From contig NZ_SUPK01000004.1 in the NCBI RefSeq assembly GCF_005049045.1, forward strand, positions 248,001-312,000: 64,000 nucleotides of DNA. Reading direction: 5' to 3'. The position numbers and the translations under genes were made by a program. Origin of the DNA: Cohnella pontilimi. GTDB taxonomy: Bacteria; Bacillota; Bacilli; Paenibacillales; Paenibacillaceae. The notes under the pieces were generated by a model, which saw only the letters and a program-made list of their open reading frames with translations, searched no databases and had not been told where the DNA came from. This document shows positions 53,070 to 62,392 of the stretch, piece after piece; the first letter of the stretch is position 1, and each line of letters begins with the position of its first letter.

Positions 53070-54170
53070 TTATTGATACGTCAGGTGACCGGCCATCGAG
53101 GGAGAATCGGGCACGACATGGTAGTAAGTGACGCCCGGCAGGAACGGAAGTTCCTTGCCGTCTTTCATCAGCCGGACGACATCGCCGTCCTTGCGCTCCC
53201 ATTGACAGGCGATCGCCTTGCCCTGCTGGAACAACACCGCTTCTCCGCCGCTGTTGAGATCGATCTCCAAACGGCCCACATCATCGTAGGAGTGATGCTT
53301 GGCGGACAGCACGACCAGATTCACAGCCGTCAGCTGCTCGTCGTTGTTCTTATCGGTGTGAGGCTTGCCGTTAATGAAGCGGGCATATAGGCCTTTGGCC
53401 GCATCGTAGGTGTAAGACACCTTGTAGTTATTCAGCGTGAATTTGATGTTCACTTCGGCCGCAGGTGCGGCACCGGTCAGGTCGGGCGCGCTGCTGAACG
53501 AAAGCGCGGGCACAGATGCCGTGTCCGAATATTTACGCTTCGCGGCGCCTGCACGCAGCTTCTCGAGGCTGGTATACACATTGTGCGGCGCCTTGCGCGT
53601 CTTATCGCGCCAGAAGAACGCGCCGGCATTCGTAATCTCGTCCAGGTCTTCCTTGTGCTGTCCGCGCAAAATCGCGAAAGCGTCGTTGCTCGCGCCTGCG
53701 TGAACCAGCACGCCGCTGTAAAACTCGCCCACTTGGATAAAGTAAGGCCGAATGCTGCGGACAGGTCCGATCGGATCGGTGAAATCCTTGCTTTGGAAAA
53801 TGGCGACCAGCCGAGTAATGCCGCCTTCCGCGAGCAATTCCCATACCGTGTCGGCTTGCGTCAGCCCGGATTGCGGACGGGCGGGCGCCAAGTTGTTGAT
53901 CATGACCGCGAAAGGCCGGCTGGTCACTTCCGAACTGACCGCCAGGCCGGTGAGCGGCGCCATGACGGTCGCCGTCTCGGACGGACTCGCAGAGGCGGAT
54001 GCCGATGCCGTGGGTACCGGGGTAGTTGTTGCCGGTGTTGCATCGGGCTCCTTCTTGCTTCCTCCGCATGCCGCCAGACTGACCAATAAGGCAGCCGCAA
54101 CGGCCGTGTGCGGCAAACGGCGGGCGAATCGGCGAAGCAGGAAAGGCGTCTTATCGTGAAGATGTGGCAT
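53070..54170 (-). CDS. DUF3048 lipoprotein (YerB-like)
   Basis: Surface lipoprotein of 366 residues with lipobox SLAACG (C35), a Thr/Pro/Ser/Ala linker (about 40-70) and the DUF3048 domain: RPFAVMINNLAPARPQSGL, GPVRSIRPYFI then a C-terminal half ending GVTYYHVVPD. B. subtilis YerB belongs to this family, and its position here between purD and yerC agrees. The molecular function is unknown; the family is thought to act at the cell surface. Confidence 0.9.
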   Translation of the reverse strand: MPHLHDKTPFLLRRFARRLPHTAVAAALLVSLAACGGSKKEPDATPATTTPVPTASASASASPSETATVMAPLTGLAVSSEVTSRPFAVMINNLAPARPQSGLTQADTVWELLAEGGITRLVAIFQSKDFTDPIGPVRSIRPYFIQVGEFYSGVLVHAGASNDAFAILRGQHKEDLDEITNAGAFFWRDKTRKAPHNVYTSLEKLRAGAAKRKYSDTASVPALSFSSAPDLTGAAPAAEVNIKFTLNNYKVSYTYDAAKGLYARFINGKPHTDKNNDEQLTAVNLVVLSAKHHSYDDVGRLEIDLNSGGEAVLFQQGKAIACQWERKDGDVVRLMKDGKELPFLPGVTYYHVVPDSPSMAGHLTYQ

Positions 54171-54266
54171 TTCGTACCTCCGTCGGTTTTGAGCTATACC
54201 CCATTATGCTCTCATTTAAACACATGAAACGACGGATGTCTTGGTGCCATCGTCCGATATTCCCGA

Positions 54267-55661
54267 TTATGGCAAAATTTTCACTAACGTAATCAGTCCG
54301 CCCATCTCGCTGCCCGTGCGGGCGTGTTCTTCCCCGCCGTTCATCGTATGGTCGAGAATGTGGCAGTGGAACATCCAATCTCCGACGGCGTCCGCTCGGA
54401 ACGCGATATCGACGGTTTCACCAGGTCCTAGCAGTACGGTATTCATCGTTTCGGGCGTTTTCACCGCATGGCCGTTGCGGGCGATCACCTGAAAATCCAT
54501 CCCGTGCAAATGCATGGTGTGCATCTCCATCGTGTCGATATTGATCAGGCGGATTCTGGCGGTTTGCCCCTTCCGCATCTCGATCGGCGGAGTGTCCGGA
54601 TAGCTTCTTCCGTTGATCGTAAAATAATCCGGCACATCCTCGGCCGCGTTGTTGACCCGATTGCCCGCAAGCAGCATCGTATAGTCGCGGTCAAACGTCA
54701 TGCCGTCCCGAAGTTCGCCTGCTTCGGGCGCCGCCGCCGGCTTTTCCTTCGGATCGATAATGAAGGCGCCGTACATTCCCCCGCCGATCTGTTTCATGTC
54801 GTTGTAGTGCGAATGATACATGAACGTGCCCGGATGGCTGGCCGTAAATTCATAGACGAACGATTGGCCCGGCTGCACCTCCTTTTGGGTCAGTCCCGGA
54901 ACGCCGTCCATGGCGTTCGGCAAATGCAAGCCATGCCAGTGGATGGCCGAAGGTTCGGGCAGGTGATTCACGAAGTGGATGCGGACTTTATCGCCTTCCG
55001 TCACCCGGATCGTGGGGCCGGGTGCCTGACCGTTATAGGTCCAGGCTGTTGTCAGAACGCCCTTCGCAGGCGCCCAGTCCGCCAATTCTGCCGTCAGCGT
55101 AAATTCCTTGGTGCCGTCGGCCGCAGTGTGCGGAGTCATGCCCTTGCCTTCCATTACATCGCGTACCGCCGGCTCCTCGTCCGCGAACCGCTTCATCGCC
55201 TGTGGCGTCTCCAGCAAGACTCGGTGGGAAGCCGAATCGTTGTTGCAGGACAAGCTAAGCGCCTGCGCATATTCGTCGGCCAGCACCATCACTACGGAGC
55301 CGACCATGATCGGATCGGCGGCCGCCGGAATTTCCTTGTCTTCTATATATAACTTGCGCGCCGTTGCGTCCCAACGGTAACCGTAACCTAACGCGTCGGC
55401 CACGTCTTGCGCCGAGATTCGGGTTTCGGAGAAGTCACTGCTTACCGTGGCGGGACGAGGAAGCTGACGGCCGTTCAACAGTACTGCGATGCCGTCTCCT
55501 TCGCCTGCTTGACTAACGTCGCCCGATTGATGGGCACTGCCGTGCCCCGATTCATTCGCCTCTGCCCGTGAAAATCCTCCTTGTGTAATGCCACCGACTG
55601 TATAAATAACGAGCGCCATCAGCACCAGAAAGATCGTGACCGGCCATTTTTTGTTGATCAT
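54267..55661 (-). CDS. multicopper oxidase with N-terminal copper-amine-oxidase-like domain
   Basis: 464-residue exported enzyme (signal or anchor about 8-27). Residues 57-170 look like the small CuAO-N1 stalk domain (VLLNGRQLPRPATVSSDFSE and following). Cupredoxin domains follow. Copper ligands are HWH (241-243), HSH (283-285), HTMHLH (381-386) and HCHILDH (432-438). After H438 the usual Met five residues on is absent; M440 or M453 may serve. Such two-domain MCOs oxidise metals or phenols or detoxify copper. It is monocistronic between the DUF3048 gene and phoX. Confidence 0.88.
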   Translation of the reverse strand: MINKKWPVTIFLVLMALVIYTVGGITQGGFSRAEANESGHGSAHQSGDVSQAGEGDGIAVLLNGRQLPRPATVSSDFSETRISAQDVADALGYGYRWDATARKLYIEDKEIPAAADPIMVGSVVMVLADEYAQALSLSCNNDSASHRVLLETPQAMKRFADEEPAVRDVMEGKGMTPHTAADGTKEFTLTAELADWAPAKGVLTTAWTYNGQAPGPTIRVTEGDKVRIHFVNHLPEPSAIHWHGLHLPNAMDGVPGLTQKEVQPGQSFVYEFTASHPGTFMYHSHYNDMKQIGGGMYGAFIIDPKEKPAAAPEAGELRDGMTFDRDYTMLLAGNRVNNAAEDVPDYFTINGRSYPDTPPIEMRKGQTARIRLINIDTMEMHTMHLHGMDFQVIARNGHAVKTPETMNTVLLGPGETVDIAFRADAVGDWMFHCHILDHTMNGGEEHARTGSEMGGLITLVKILP

Positions 55662-55694
55662 CAGGCTTCTCCTCTTCTGTTCAATAAAAATGGA

Positions 55695-55723
55695 GACCGC
55701 CGGGAACGGGTCCCGGCGGTCTT
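55695..55723 (-). terminator. terminator after the PhoX-like gene
   Basis: A 12-bp stem (AGACCGCCGGGA and its complement) with a 5-base loop, followed on the minus strand by CCATTTTTATT, about 40 bp after the stop. Confidence 0.82.
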
Positions 55724-55759
55724 CGGCCTTGCTTGAGAGATTCGCTCAGGCTGCGGCCA

Positions 55760-57700
55760 TTATTTTTTCTTGGCTTTTGTTACTGCCGGGAACAGCTGGT
55801 CGTGCGTCGGCAGTCCGGAGATATAACCCACGATGCCGGCGGACTTGTTGTCGAAGTTTTGGTCAATATACTTCTCGACATCGGCTTTCAGGCTGTCGGC
55901 CACGATCATTTCGTCGCCCGGATGCTGGATGTTGCTCATGACATACTTGAAGCCGTTCAGGTTATCGACCGCCATCAGTCCGGTCGCTTCCGCGCCGGCA
56001 GGCGTAGACAGGATGCGGGACAGCTTCTTCGTATCGACGTTGTAAGCCCAGACGAAGTTGTTGACGTGCATGCCGCTGTCTTCGCCGATGAACAGCGTGC
56101 GAAGCTCTTCGGAGAACGACAGGTTGTCCGGGTTGGCGACCTTGTCGGGATTCGCTTTGTTGCCGAGCGCGTCCGGAGCGGCCAAATCTTCACCGAACAC
56201 GAGGGACTTCATGAATGAAGCGACATATGCGCTGTCGATCGGCTGGCCTTTGCTGTCCTTTTGCTTGCCTTTGAGCGTGAGCTCGTAGGTGGCGCCGGCG
56301 CTCAGCTTGTTCACTTGGATATCGTCAGCCGGATCCGTGCCTTTGCTGTCTTTTTCCATCGCTTTTTCCACGTAAGACATCGCGATGTAAACTTTGTTGT
56401 CTTTTGCGTTAACCGTTACGCCTTCCATTTTGTTGAACTCAGCCGTTGCGCCCTGCAGCGCGCCGTAGCGGCGGGATTCCAGGAATGCGGCGGCTTTCTC
56501 CATGCCCGGCTTCACTTTCAAATATTCCACTTTGGAGCTTACGCTGGAGTAAACCTTAACGGCTTTAAATCCGTCGGCCGCTTGATCGGAAGTTTCGAAA
56601 ATATCGCTGAATTTGACGCCTTTGTCGATATAGGTTTTGATTTCTTTGTCCGAAGCATGTCCCAGCTTGATCCACTGCAGGTCGGCGGAACCGCCGTTCT
56701 CCGCGGATTTTTGAATCCATTTCGCCGCATACAGCGTGCCTGCGGACAAGTCTTTCGCTTTATCGGCTACATACATGAACAGCATCGTGTTGCCGCCGTC
56801 ATCGCCGAAAAATACGGTGCGGTTGTCCGGCGCCACTTTGCCTAACTCGTGAGAGAAGCGGCCCATGCTGTAATGCTTGACGACCTTCGTCGTGTTGTCC
56901 TTATTGACCGTCACTTCAGGAAGGAAGCCGTACAAGTAAGGATTTCCGACTTTCGTCGTGTCATTATAGTAGTTTTGCGTGAACGTCTTTACGTTGGCTT
57001 TCGTGTTATCCGCTTCGAATACGCGGGCGTCCGGCTCGTACTCTTCGCTGCCGAGATGGGTGTTCCACGGCGTCAGAGAGCCGTTACAAGGAATCCACAA
57101 GCCGTCAACGGAAGAGAAGTCGATTTTTTTCAAGGCAACAGGCTTCAGTTCACCTGTCTTCTTGTTTTGGTCGATCGTCGTCAAGCTCATGCTTGCGGGC
57201 ACGATGCCGTAAGCGCGGTTGATATATTCATAGTGGGTAACGAGAGACAGCGGGTTGCCGGTCGAGCTGACCGCTTTCATGCCCGGCACGGAGAACAGGC
57301 TGTTGGAGTCCGGATCTTCGGAGACGTACGGGATCGGATGACTCGGATCCGTTGTGTCCATGATCGGCTTCCCTTTGGCGTCAATGGCTACGCCGGCAAT
57401 GGTGCCACCGACTTTTTCATTCGATTTGAAAAGCTTCTTATAAGAAAGCGGGAAAGTTTTCACCACACCGTTGGAGTAAGTCACCTTGAGCGCAGCCGTC
57501 GTATACAGCTTCGCCATGTCTTGCGCGGTTGCCGGCGCCGGCATGCCCACGAACTCTGTGGACTTCACGGTTACGGGTTTTACCTGCTTTTTAGCGGATT
57601 GGCTGTCCTTCGCGTACACGGCAGCCGGAATTCCGGCGGCAAGAACGGCAAGACCGAGTGCGGGAACGAGCACTTTCTTGCTCCACATTTTAAATTTCAT
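55760..57700 (-). CDS. PhoX-like (DUF839) secreted phosphatase
   Basis: 646-residue exported protein with signal peptide about 1-30 (ending AVYAKDS). It contains the DUF839/PhoX propeller, with segments GLWIPCNGSLTPWNTHLGSE, YSMGRFSHELGKVAP and FGDDGGNTMLFMYVADK, and a C-terminal NFVWAYNVDTKKLSRIL. PhoX enzymes are calcium/iron-dependent phosphomonoesterases, but many DUF839 members are untested. The Cys and acidic metal ligands cannot be placed without alignment. Pit uptake genes three kilobases away make a phosphate-scavenging role attractive. Confidence 0.85.
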   Translation of the reverse strand: MKFKMWSKKVLVPALGLAVLAAGIPAAVYAKDSQSAKKQVKPVTVKSTEFVGMPAPATAQDMAKLYTTAALKVTYSNGVVKTFPLSYKKLFKSNEKVGGTIAGVAIDAKGKPIMDTTDPSHPIPYVSEDPDSNSLFSVPGMKAVSSTGNPLSLVTHYEYINRAYGIVPASMSLTTIDQNKKTGELKPVALKKIDFSSVDGLWIPCNGSLTPWNTHLGSEEYEPDARVFEADNTKANVKTFTQNYYNDTTKVGNPYLYGFLPEVTVNKDNTTKVVKHYSMGRFSHELGKVAPDNRTVFFGDDGGNTMLFMYVADKAKDLSAGTLYAAKWIQKSAENGGSADLQWIKLGHASDKEIKTYIDKGVKFSDIFETSDQAADGFKAVKVYSSVSSKVEYLKVKPGMEKAAAFLESRRYGALQGATAEFNKMEGVTVNAKDNKVYIAMSYVEKAMEKDSKGTDPADDIQVNKLSAGATYELTLKGKQKDSKGQPIDSAYVASFMKSLVFGEDLAAPDALGNKANPDKVANPDNLSFSEELRTLFIGEDSGMHVNNFVWAYNVDTKKLSRILSTPAGAEATGLMAVDNLNGFKYVMSNIQHPGDEMIVADSLKADVEKYIDQNFDNKSAGIVGYISGLPTHDQLFPAVTKAKKK

Positions 57701-57807
57701 AGATTGAACTCTCCCTTTCCCTGTAAAATCGTATCACCATTTATTAGACTAATCGAGAATCGTTAACGCATTGTCAGATGAATTGAAGACTTCGGTGAAA
57801 TTGAAAA

Positions 57808-57843
57808 AAAGCCGCGCCATCCGGTGAAGGATGATTCGGCTTT
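57808..57843 (-). terminator. terminator after the alpha/beta hydrolase gene
   Basis: AAAGCCG and CATCC pair with GGATG and CGGCTTT with a small internal loop. On the minus strand the hairpin is followed by TTTTTTT, about 30 bp beyond the stop. Confidence 0.82.
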
Positions 57844-57872
57844 GTATACACGTTTTTCATATGGTTATCGTG

Positions 57873-58694
57873 TCAGATGCTCCAGTGATGCCAGTCCCGC
57901 TGACGCTCATGGTAAGCGGCCAGCCAGTCGGCCGTCGCCTTGAACAGCTCCGCCTTATGTTCGCCCCGGGTGTAGGTATGATCGGCTTGGAACAAAATGA
58001 GCTTGTCGCAGCGCCCTTCCCCTCTCAGCCAAAACGTTTTTTCGAGCAGGAAGCTGTAATCGGCGGGAACCGTATCATCGCTCGTTCCGTGGGCGATAAA
58101 GACGTCTCCTTGAAACTTGGACGCCTCCTGAAAAGGCTGATGCTGCTGAAGCGATTCGAAAAAGGCCGGCGTGAGCGGGAATCCGTGATAATCGGCGACG
58201 CCCCGTTCGAACGACTCGTCATAAACCTTGTGGCCTACGATGTGCACGATGTCGTGATAAGGATGACCGACCGTCGACCAAAGTGCCAGCGATTTGACGC
58301 GCCGGTCCCGGGCAGCCGTGAGCAGCGCGACGGCGCCTCCGAGACTGTGACCGAGCAGCGTGACGCGAAGCGGATCCACGCAATCCGATGACAAACCGTA
58401 ATCGAGCACAGTGCGGGTCTGGGCGATCATGGAATCGAGCCCGTGCTCCCCGTAGACGCCGCCGCTCTCTCCGCAGCCCGCAAAATCGAAGCGGATGACG
58501 AGAAAACCCCTCCGGGCAAACTCGCGTCCCGCCAGTACGAACAGCCGGTCCACCCCGAGGCGGCTTCCGATGAAACCATGACAGATCACGACCAAAGGCA
58601 GCTTGCGGTCCGCATCCCGTCCCTCCAAAGCCGGGTAGTGGATGCTTGCGGTCAACGTCAAGTCATCGTGTCGCAAAGTGATCGTTCTTTCCAT
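57873..58694 (-). CDS. alpha/beta hydrolase (esterase-like)
   Basis: 273-residue cytoplasmic hydrolase with nucleophile S117 in LLGHSLGGA, acid D206 or D207 in HGTSDDTVP, and H239 in QADHTY. The oxyanion-side motif is VVICHGFIGSRLG. It is of the cinnamoyl-ester-hydrolase/acyl-esterase type, small and without a lid insertion of note. A GGAGGAG site precedes the ATG. The substrate is unknown. It sits upstream of phoX and downstream of purD as a single-gene unit. Confidence 0.87.
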   Translation of the reverse strand: MERTITLRHDDLTLTASIHYPALEGRDADRKLPLVVICHGFIGSRLGVDRLFVLAGREFARRGFLVIRFDFAGCGESGGVYGEHGLDSMIAQTRTVLDYGLSSDCVDPLRVTLLGHSLGGAVALLTAARDRRVKSLALWSTVGHPYHDIVHIVGHKVYDESFERGVADYHGFPLTPAFFESLQQHQPFQEASKFQGDVFIAHGTSDDTVPADYSFLLEKTFWLRGEGRCDKLILFQADHTYTRGEHKAELFKATADWLAAYHERQRDWHHWSI

Positions 58695-58796
58695 GGGGCT
58701 CCTCCTTGCAATTCCGTTAATTCCGATTAATTTAGTATGAATTATACAATAGCATTCGGTCGTCTTATTGTCAATTGGAGGATCGTTGGCAATAAG

Positions 58797-58839
58797 AAAA
58801 AAGCAGGGGTTTCCTATAAGGCGGAAAATCCCTGCTTTT
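58797..58839 (-). terminator. terminator of the purine operon
   Basis: GCAGGGgTTTCC and GGAAAatCCCTGC arms form a stem flanked by A-run and T-run (TTTTTTC on the minus strand), just beyond the purD stop. Confidence 0.88.
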
Positions 58840-58847
58840 ATGAGAAG

Positions 58848-60113
58848 TTAACGCACCGCCTTGGCGGCAATATCGGTACGATTGAACTTGCCTTCGAACG
58901 TGATGCGTTCAGCCGCTGCGTAAGCTTTGTCGCGCGCTTGCGCAATATCGGCTCCGCGGCCGACGATGCCGAGCACCCGGCCTCCGTTGGTGAGCACCTT
59001 ATCCCCTTCGCTCAGAGTACCAGCATGGAAGATGAGGCCGTCGGATTCTTTTATTTGCTCCAGCCCTTGGATGGGAAGCCCTTTGGCGTAGGAACCGGGG
59101 TAGCCTTCGGAGGCTAAAACGACGCAAACCGCGGCATCACGGCTCCACCGGATGTCCACTTTGTCCAGCTCTCCGTTCAGGGAAGCGAGGAAAATGTCCA
59201 GCAAATCGGTCTCCAGCCGCGGGAGCACAACCTGGGTTTCCGGATCGCCGAAACGCGCGTTGAACTCGATCGTTTTCGGCCCGTCTTCCGTAATCATAAG
59301 CCCGGCAAACAGCACCCCGCAGAATGGCCGGCCCTCCGCCACCATGGCGCGCGCCGTCGGCCGGACGATGGTCTCGATCGCCTCATCCACGACCGATTTC
59401 GGAATGTGCGGCAGCGGGGAATAAGTGCCCATACCGCCGGTATTCGGACCTTGATCGCCGTCAAATACCGGTTTATGATCCTGGGCGGGCGGCATCGGAC
59501 GAACCGTTTCTCCGTCGACGAAGGCGAGAATGGACATTTCCTGCCCTTGGAGAAACTCCTCAATGACCACCTTGTCGCCGGCCGCTCCGAACGACTTGTT
59601 CAGCATCGTGTTCCTCAGCGCATGGTGCGCTTCTTCCCGTGTGAAGCACACCGTCACGCCTTTGCCGGCCGCAAGCCCGTCGGCTTTGATCACGATCGGC
59701 ACGGGCTGTGTATCCAGATAAGCTTGGGCCGCTTCATAATCGGTAAAGGCGGCATACTGAGCCGTGGGGATTTCGTACTTATGAAGCAAGTTTTTCATGA
59801 AAATTTTGCTGCCCTCGATTTCAGCCGCGTTGCGCCGCGGTCCGTACACCGGGATGCCGGCCTCTTCGAAGGCGTCGACGATGCCGGCGGCAAGCGGATC
59901 ATCCGGCCCCACGACGACGAGATCGATGGCGTTGTCACGGGCAAACGAGACCAGACGGGCGAACTCCATTTCGCCGATGTCCACGTTCGTCGCCAATTCC
60001 GCAGTGCCGGCGTTCCCGGGAGCACAGTAAATGCGACGGGAAGCATCATGCCGCTGGAGCGCCCATATGATGGCATGCTCCCGTCCGCCACGACCGATGA
60101 TGAGTATGTTCAA
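58848..60113 (-). CDS. purD: phosphoribosylamine-glycine ligase
   Basis: 421-residue ATP-grasp enzyme making glycinamide ribonucleotide, step two of purine synthesis. It shows the N-terminal ILIIGRGGREHAI, ATP-grasp lid ADGLAAGKGVTVCF, and FNARFGDPETQVVLPRL for metal binding. The start is a TTG at 60113 with a perfect AAGGAGG site eight bases upstream. It is the last gene of purF-M-N-H-D and is followed by a terminator. Confidence 0.97.
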   Translation of the reverse strand: MNILIIGRGGREHAIIWALQRHDASRRIYCAPGNAGTAELATNVDIGEMEFARLVSFARDNAIDLVVVGPDDPLAAGIVDAFEEAGIPVYGPRRNAAEIEGSKIFMKNLLHKYEIPTAQYAAFTDYEAAQAYLDTQPVPIVIKADGLAAGKGVTVCFTREEAHHALRNTMLNKSFGAAGDKVVIEEFLQGQEMSILAFVDGETVRPMPPAQDHKPVFDGDQGPNTGGMGTYSPLPHIPKSVVDEAIETIVRPTARAMVAEGRPFCGVLFAGLMITEDGPKTIEFNARFGDPETQVVLPRLETDLLDIFLASLNGELDKVDIRWSRDAAVCVVLASEGYPGSYAKGLPIQGLEQIKESDGLIFHAGTLSEGDKVLTNGGRVLGIVGRGADIAQARDKAYAAAERITFEGKFNRTDIAAKAVR

Positions 60114-60132
60114 GATGCACGCCTCCTTAGAT

Positions 60133-60183
60133 ACCCCAAAAAGTGACGTAAATCTTCGTAGCCTATTCCGATTACTTTTTGGG
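60133..60183 (-). other. 11-bp inverted repeat between purH and purD
   Basis: CCCCAAAAAGT and ACTTTTTGGGG arms enclose 29 bases in the 88-bp gap, so the hairpin would form in the pur transcript just before the purD ribosome site. It could adjust purD expression or mRNA processing. Confidence 0.6.
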
Positions 60184-60201
60184 GACCCCGATAAATTTTG
60201 G

Positions 60202-61749
60202 TCAATGCTTGAAATGGCGGACGCCGGTGAACACCATCGCGATGTTATGGGCGTTGGCGACTGCGATCGACTCCTCGTCCTTGATCGAACCGCCGGGCTG
60301 GATCACCGCCGTGATGCCGGCTTTGGCCGCCAATTCCAACGTGTCGCCCATCGGGAAAAACGCATCCGAAGCGAGCACCGCTCCCCGCGCCTTCTCCCCC
60401 GCCTGCTCGATGGCGATGCGGGCCGCTCCCACGCGGTTCATTTGGCCCGCGCCGACGCCGATCGTCATGCTGTCCTTCGCCAGCAAAATCGCGTTGGACT
60501 TCACGTGCTTCACCACTTTCCAGCTGAACAGCAGCTGCTTCAGCTCTTCCGGCGTGGGCTCGCGGGTCGTAACGACTTTGAGGTCCGCATCCGAGAGGCT
60601 GTGCACGTCGCTTTGCTGGATCAGCATCCCGCCTTCGACGCTGGTAACCAGCCACTCGGGCCGGCGTTCCGCCGCAGAGGACAAGCCGCCCATGCGCAGC
60701 AGCCGGATGTTCTTTTTGCGCTGCAAAATACCGAGTGCTTCCGGCGTGAAATCCGGCGCAATCACGATCTCGAGGAAAATGTCGCTGAGCCGCTCGGCTG
60801 TCACTTTATCGATCGTCCGGTTCGCCGCGACGATGCCGCCGAAAATGGAAGTCGGATCCGCCTCATAGGCTTTGCGATAGGCCTCGTCGATGTCACGTCC
60901 GATTCCGACTCCGCACGGATTCATATGCTTCACCGCCACGACAGCCGGCTCGTCGAATTCCTTCACGATCGCAAGAGCGGCGTTGGCGTCATTGATATTG
61001 TTGTAGGAGAGCTCCTTGCCGTGCAGCTGCTCCGCGGTGGTGATGCTGCCGGCGCCGGCCAGCGGCTTGCGGTAAAACGCCGCCTGCTGGTGAGGGTTCT
61101 CGCCATAGCGCAGATCTTGAATTTTCTCATAGGTGACGGTAAGCTTCTCCGGCAACGGTTCATCCAGTTGCTTCGCGAAATAATCTGAGATGAGCGCGTC
61201 GTAAGCGGCGGTGTGGCGGAATACTTTGGCTGCCAGCCGCTTGCGGGTCTCCAGCGTGGTGTCGCCGCCGGCTTTCAGCTCGGCCAGCACTTGCTCGTAA
61301 TCCGCGGCATCCGTCACGACTGTGACGAACGCGTGGTTTTTGGCGGCCGACCGGAGCATCGTGGGACCGCCGATATCGATATTTTCGATCGCGTCCTCAT
61401 AGGAGACGTCCGGCTTGGCGATCGTTTCTTTGAACGGGTACAGGTTGACCACGACCAGATCGATATAGTCCAGGCCGAGCTGCTCCATCGCCCGGCGGTG
61501 CTCCGCGTTGTCGCGGATTGCCAGCAGGCCGCTGTGCACGGCGGGATGGAGCGTCTTCACCCGCCCGTCCAAAATTTCCGGAAACCCGGTCACTTCGGAT
61601 ATGCCGACGCCGGGCACGTTCTCTTGCTCCAGGAGCGTTTTGGTTCCGCCGGTGGAGATCACTTGCACCCCCTGCTGTGTCAGCTCTTTGCAAAATGCCA
61701 CGATGCCCGTTTTGTCCGATACGCTGACCAGCGCTCTTCGAATCGCCAT
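60202..61749 (-). CDS. purH: bifunctional AICAR formyltransferase / IMP cyclohydrolase
   Basis: 515-residue enzyme for the last two steps of IMP synthesis. The N-terminal MGS-like IMP cyclohydrolase domain (about 1-200) starts RRALVSVSDKTGIVAFCKEL. The formyltransferase domain contains KHMNPCGVGIGRDI and SDAFFPMGDTLELAAKAGI, ending GVRHFKH. A TAGGAGGG site precedes the ATG. It lies 31 bp after purN. Confidence 0.97.
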   Translation of the reverse strand: MAIRRALVSVSDKTGIVAFCKELTQQGVQVISTGGTKTLLEQENVPGVGISEVTGFPEILDGRVKTLHPAVHSGLLAIRDNAEHRRAMEQLGLDYIDLVVVNLYPFKETIAKPDVSYEDAIENIDIGGPTMLRSAAKNHAFVTVVTDAADYEQVLAELKAGGDTTLETRKRLAAKVFRHTAAYDALISDYFAKQLDEPLPEKLTVTYEKIQDLRYGENPHQQAAFYRKPLAGAGSITTAEQLHGKELSYNNINDANAALAIVKEFDEPAVVAVKHMNPCGVGIGRDIDEAYRKAYEADPTSIFGGIVAANRTIDKVTAERLSDIFLEIVIAPDFTPEALGILQRKKNIRLLRMGGLSSAAERRPEWLVTSVEGGMLIQQSDVHSLSDADLKVVTTREPTPEELKQLLFSWKVVKHVKSNAILLAKDSMTIGVGAGQMNRVGAARIAIEQAGEKARGAVLASDAFFPMGDTLELAAKAGITAVIQPGGSIKDEESIAVANAHNIAMVFTGVRHFKH

Positions 61750-61780
61750 TTCTTTACCCTCCTATGATGAAACCAGTCTT

Positions 61781-62392
61781 TTACTCTCTGTCCACTGTTA
61801 CAAGACGGTCTTCCAGCCGGACCCGCCCTTCCGCGATCCACCGGACAGTCTGCGGCAGCAAACGGTGCTCTGCTTGATGAACGCGGGCGGACAGCGTCTC
61901 TTCCGTATCGCCGGGCAGCACCTCGACCGCCTGCTGCGCGATGATCGGACCCGTGTCGGTGCCGCCGTCCACAAAATGCACCGTCACTCCGGTAACGCGG
62001 ACGCCGTAATCCAGCGCCTGCTTCACCGAGTTGACGCCCGGGAAAGCCGGGAGTAGCGCGGGATGGATATTGATCATTCGGCCGTAATACGGCTCCACCA
62101 GTACGCGGGTGATGAGCCGCATGTAACCGGCCAGTACGATCAGCTCGATGCCGCGTGCCCGTAACTCGCTCAATATTTCTTGCTCATAGGCCTCGCGATT
62201 CGGATATTGTTTCGGTTGAAATAGATACGTATCAATGCCGAGTGATGCTGCCCGTTCCACCACCCGGGCGGACGGTTTATCGCACACCAGCAGCTCGATG
62301 GAAGCGGGAATCCCGCCCGCTTGTATGGCGTCCGCAAGCGCCTGAAAATTGCTCCCGCTGCCCGACGCGAAAACGGCAATCTTCAGCGTCAT
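61781..62392 (-). CDS. purN: phosphoribosylglycinamide formyltransferase
   Basis: 203-residue enzyme using 10-formyl-tetrahydrofolate to formylate GAR. It shows the phosphate loop [11 protein letters not shown], the catalytic [12 protein letters not shown] (Asn and His) and [14 protein letters not shown] with the catalytic Asp. It overlaps purM by four bases (ATGA). Confidence 0.97.
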   Translation of the reverse strand: MTLKIAVFASGSGSNFQALADAIQAGGIPASIELLVCDKPSARVVERAASLGIDTYLFQPKQYPNREAYEQEILSELRARGIELIVLAGYMRLITRVLVEPYYGRMINIHPALLPAFPGVNSVKQALDYGVRVTGVTVHFVDGGTDTGPIIAQQAVEVLPGDTEETLSARVHQAEHRLLPQTVRWIAEGRVRLEDRLVTVDRE

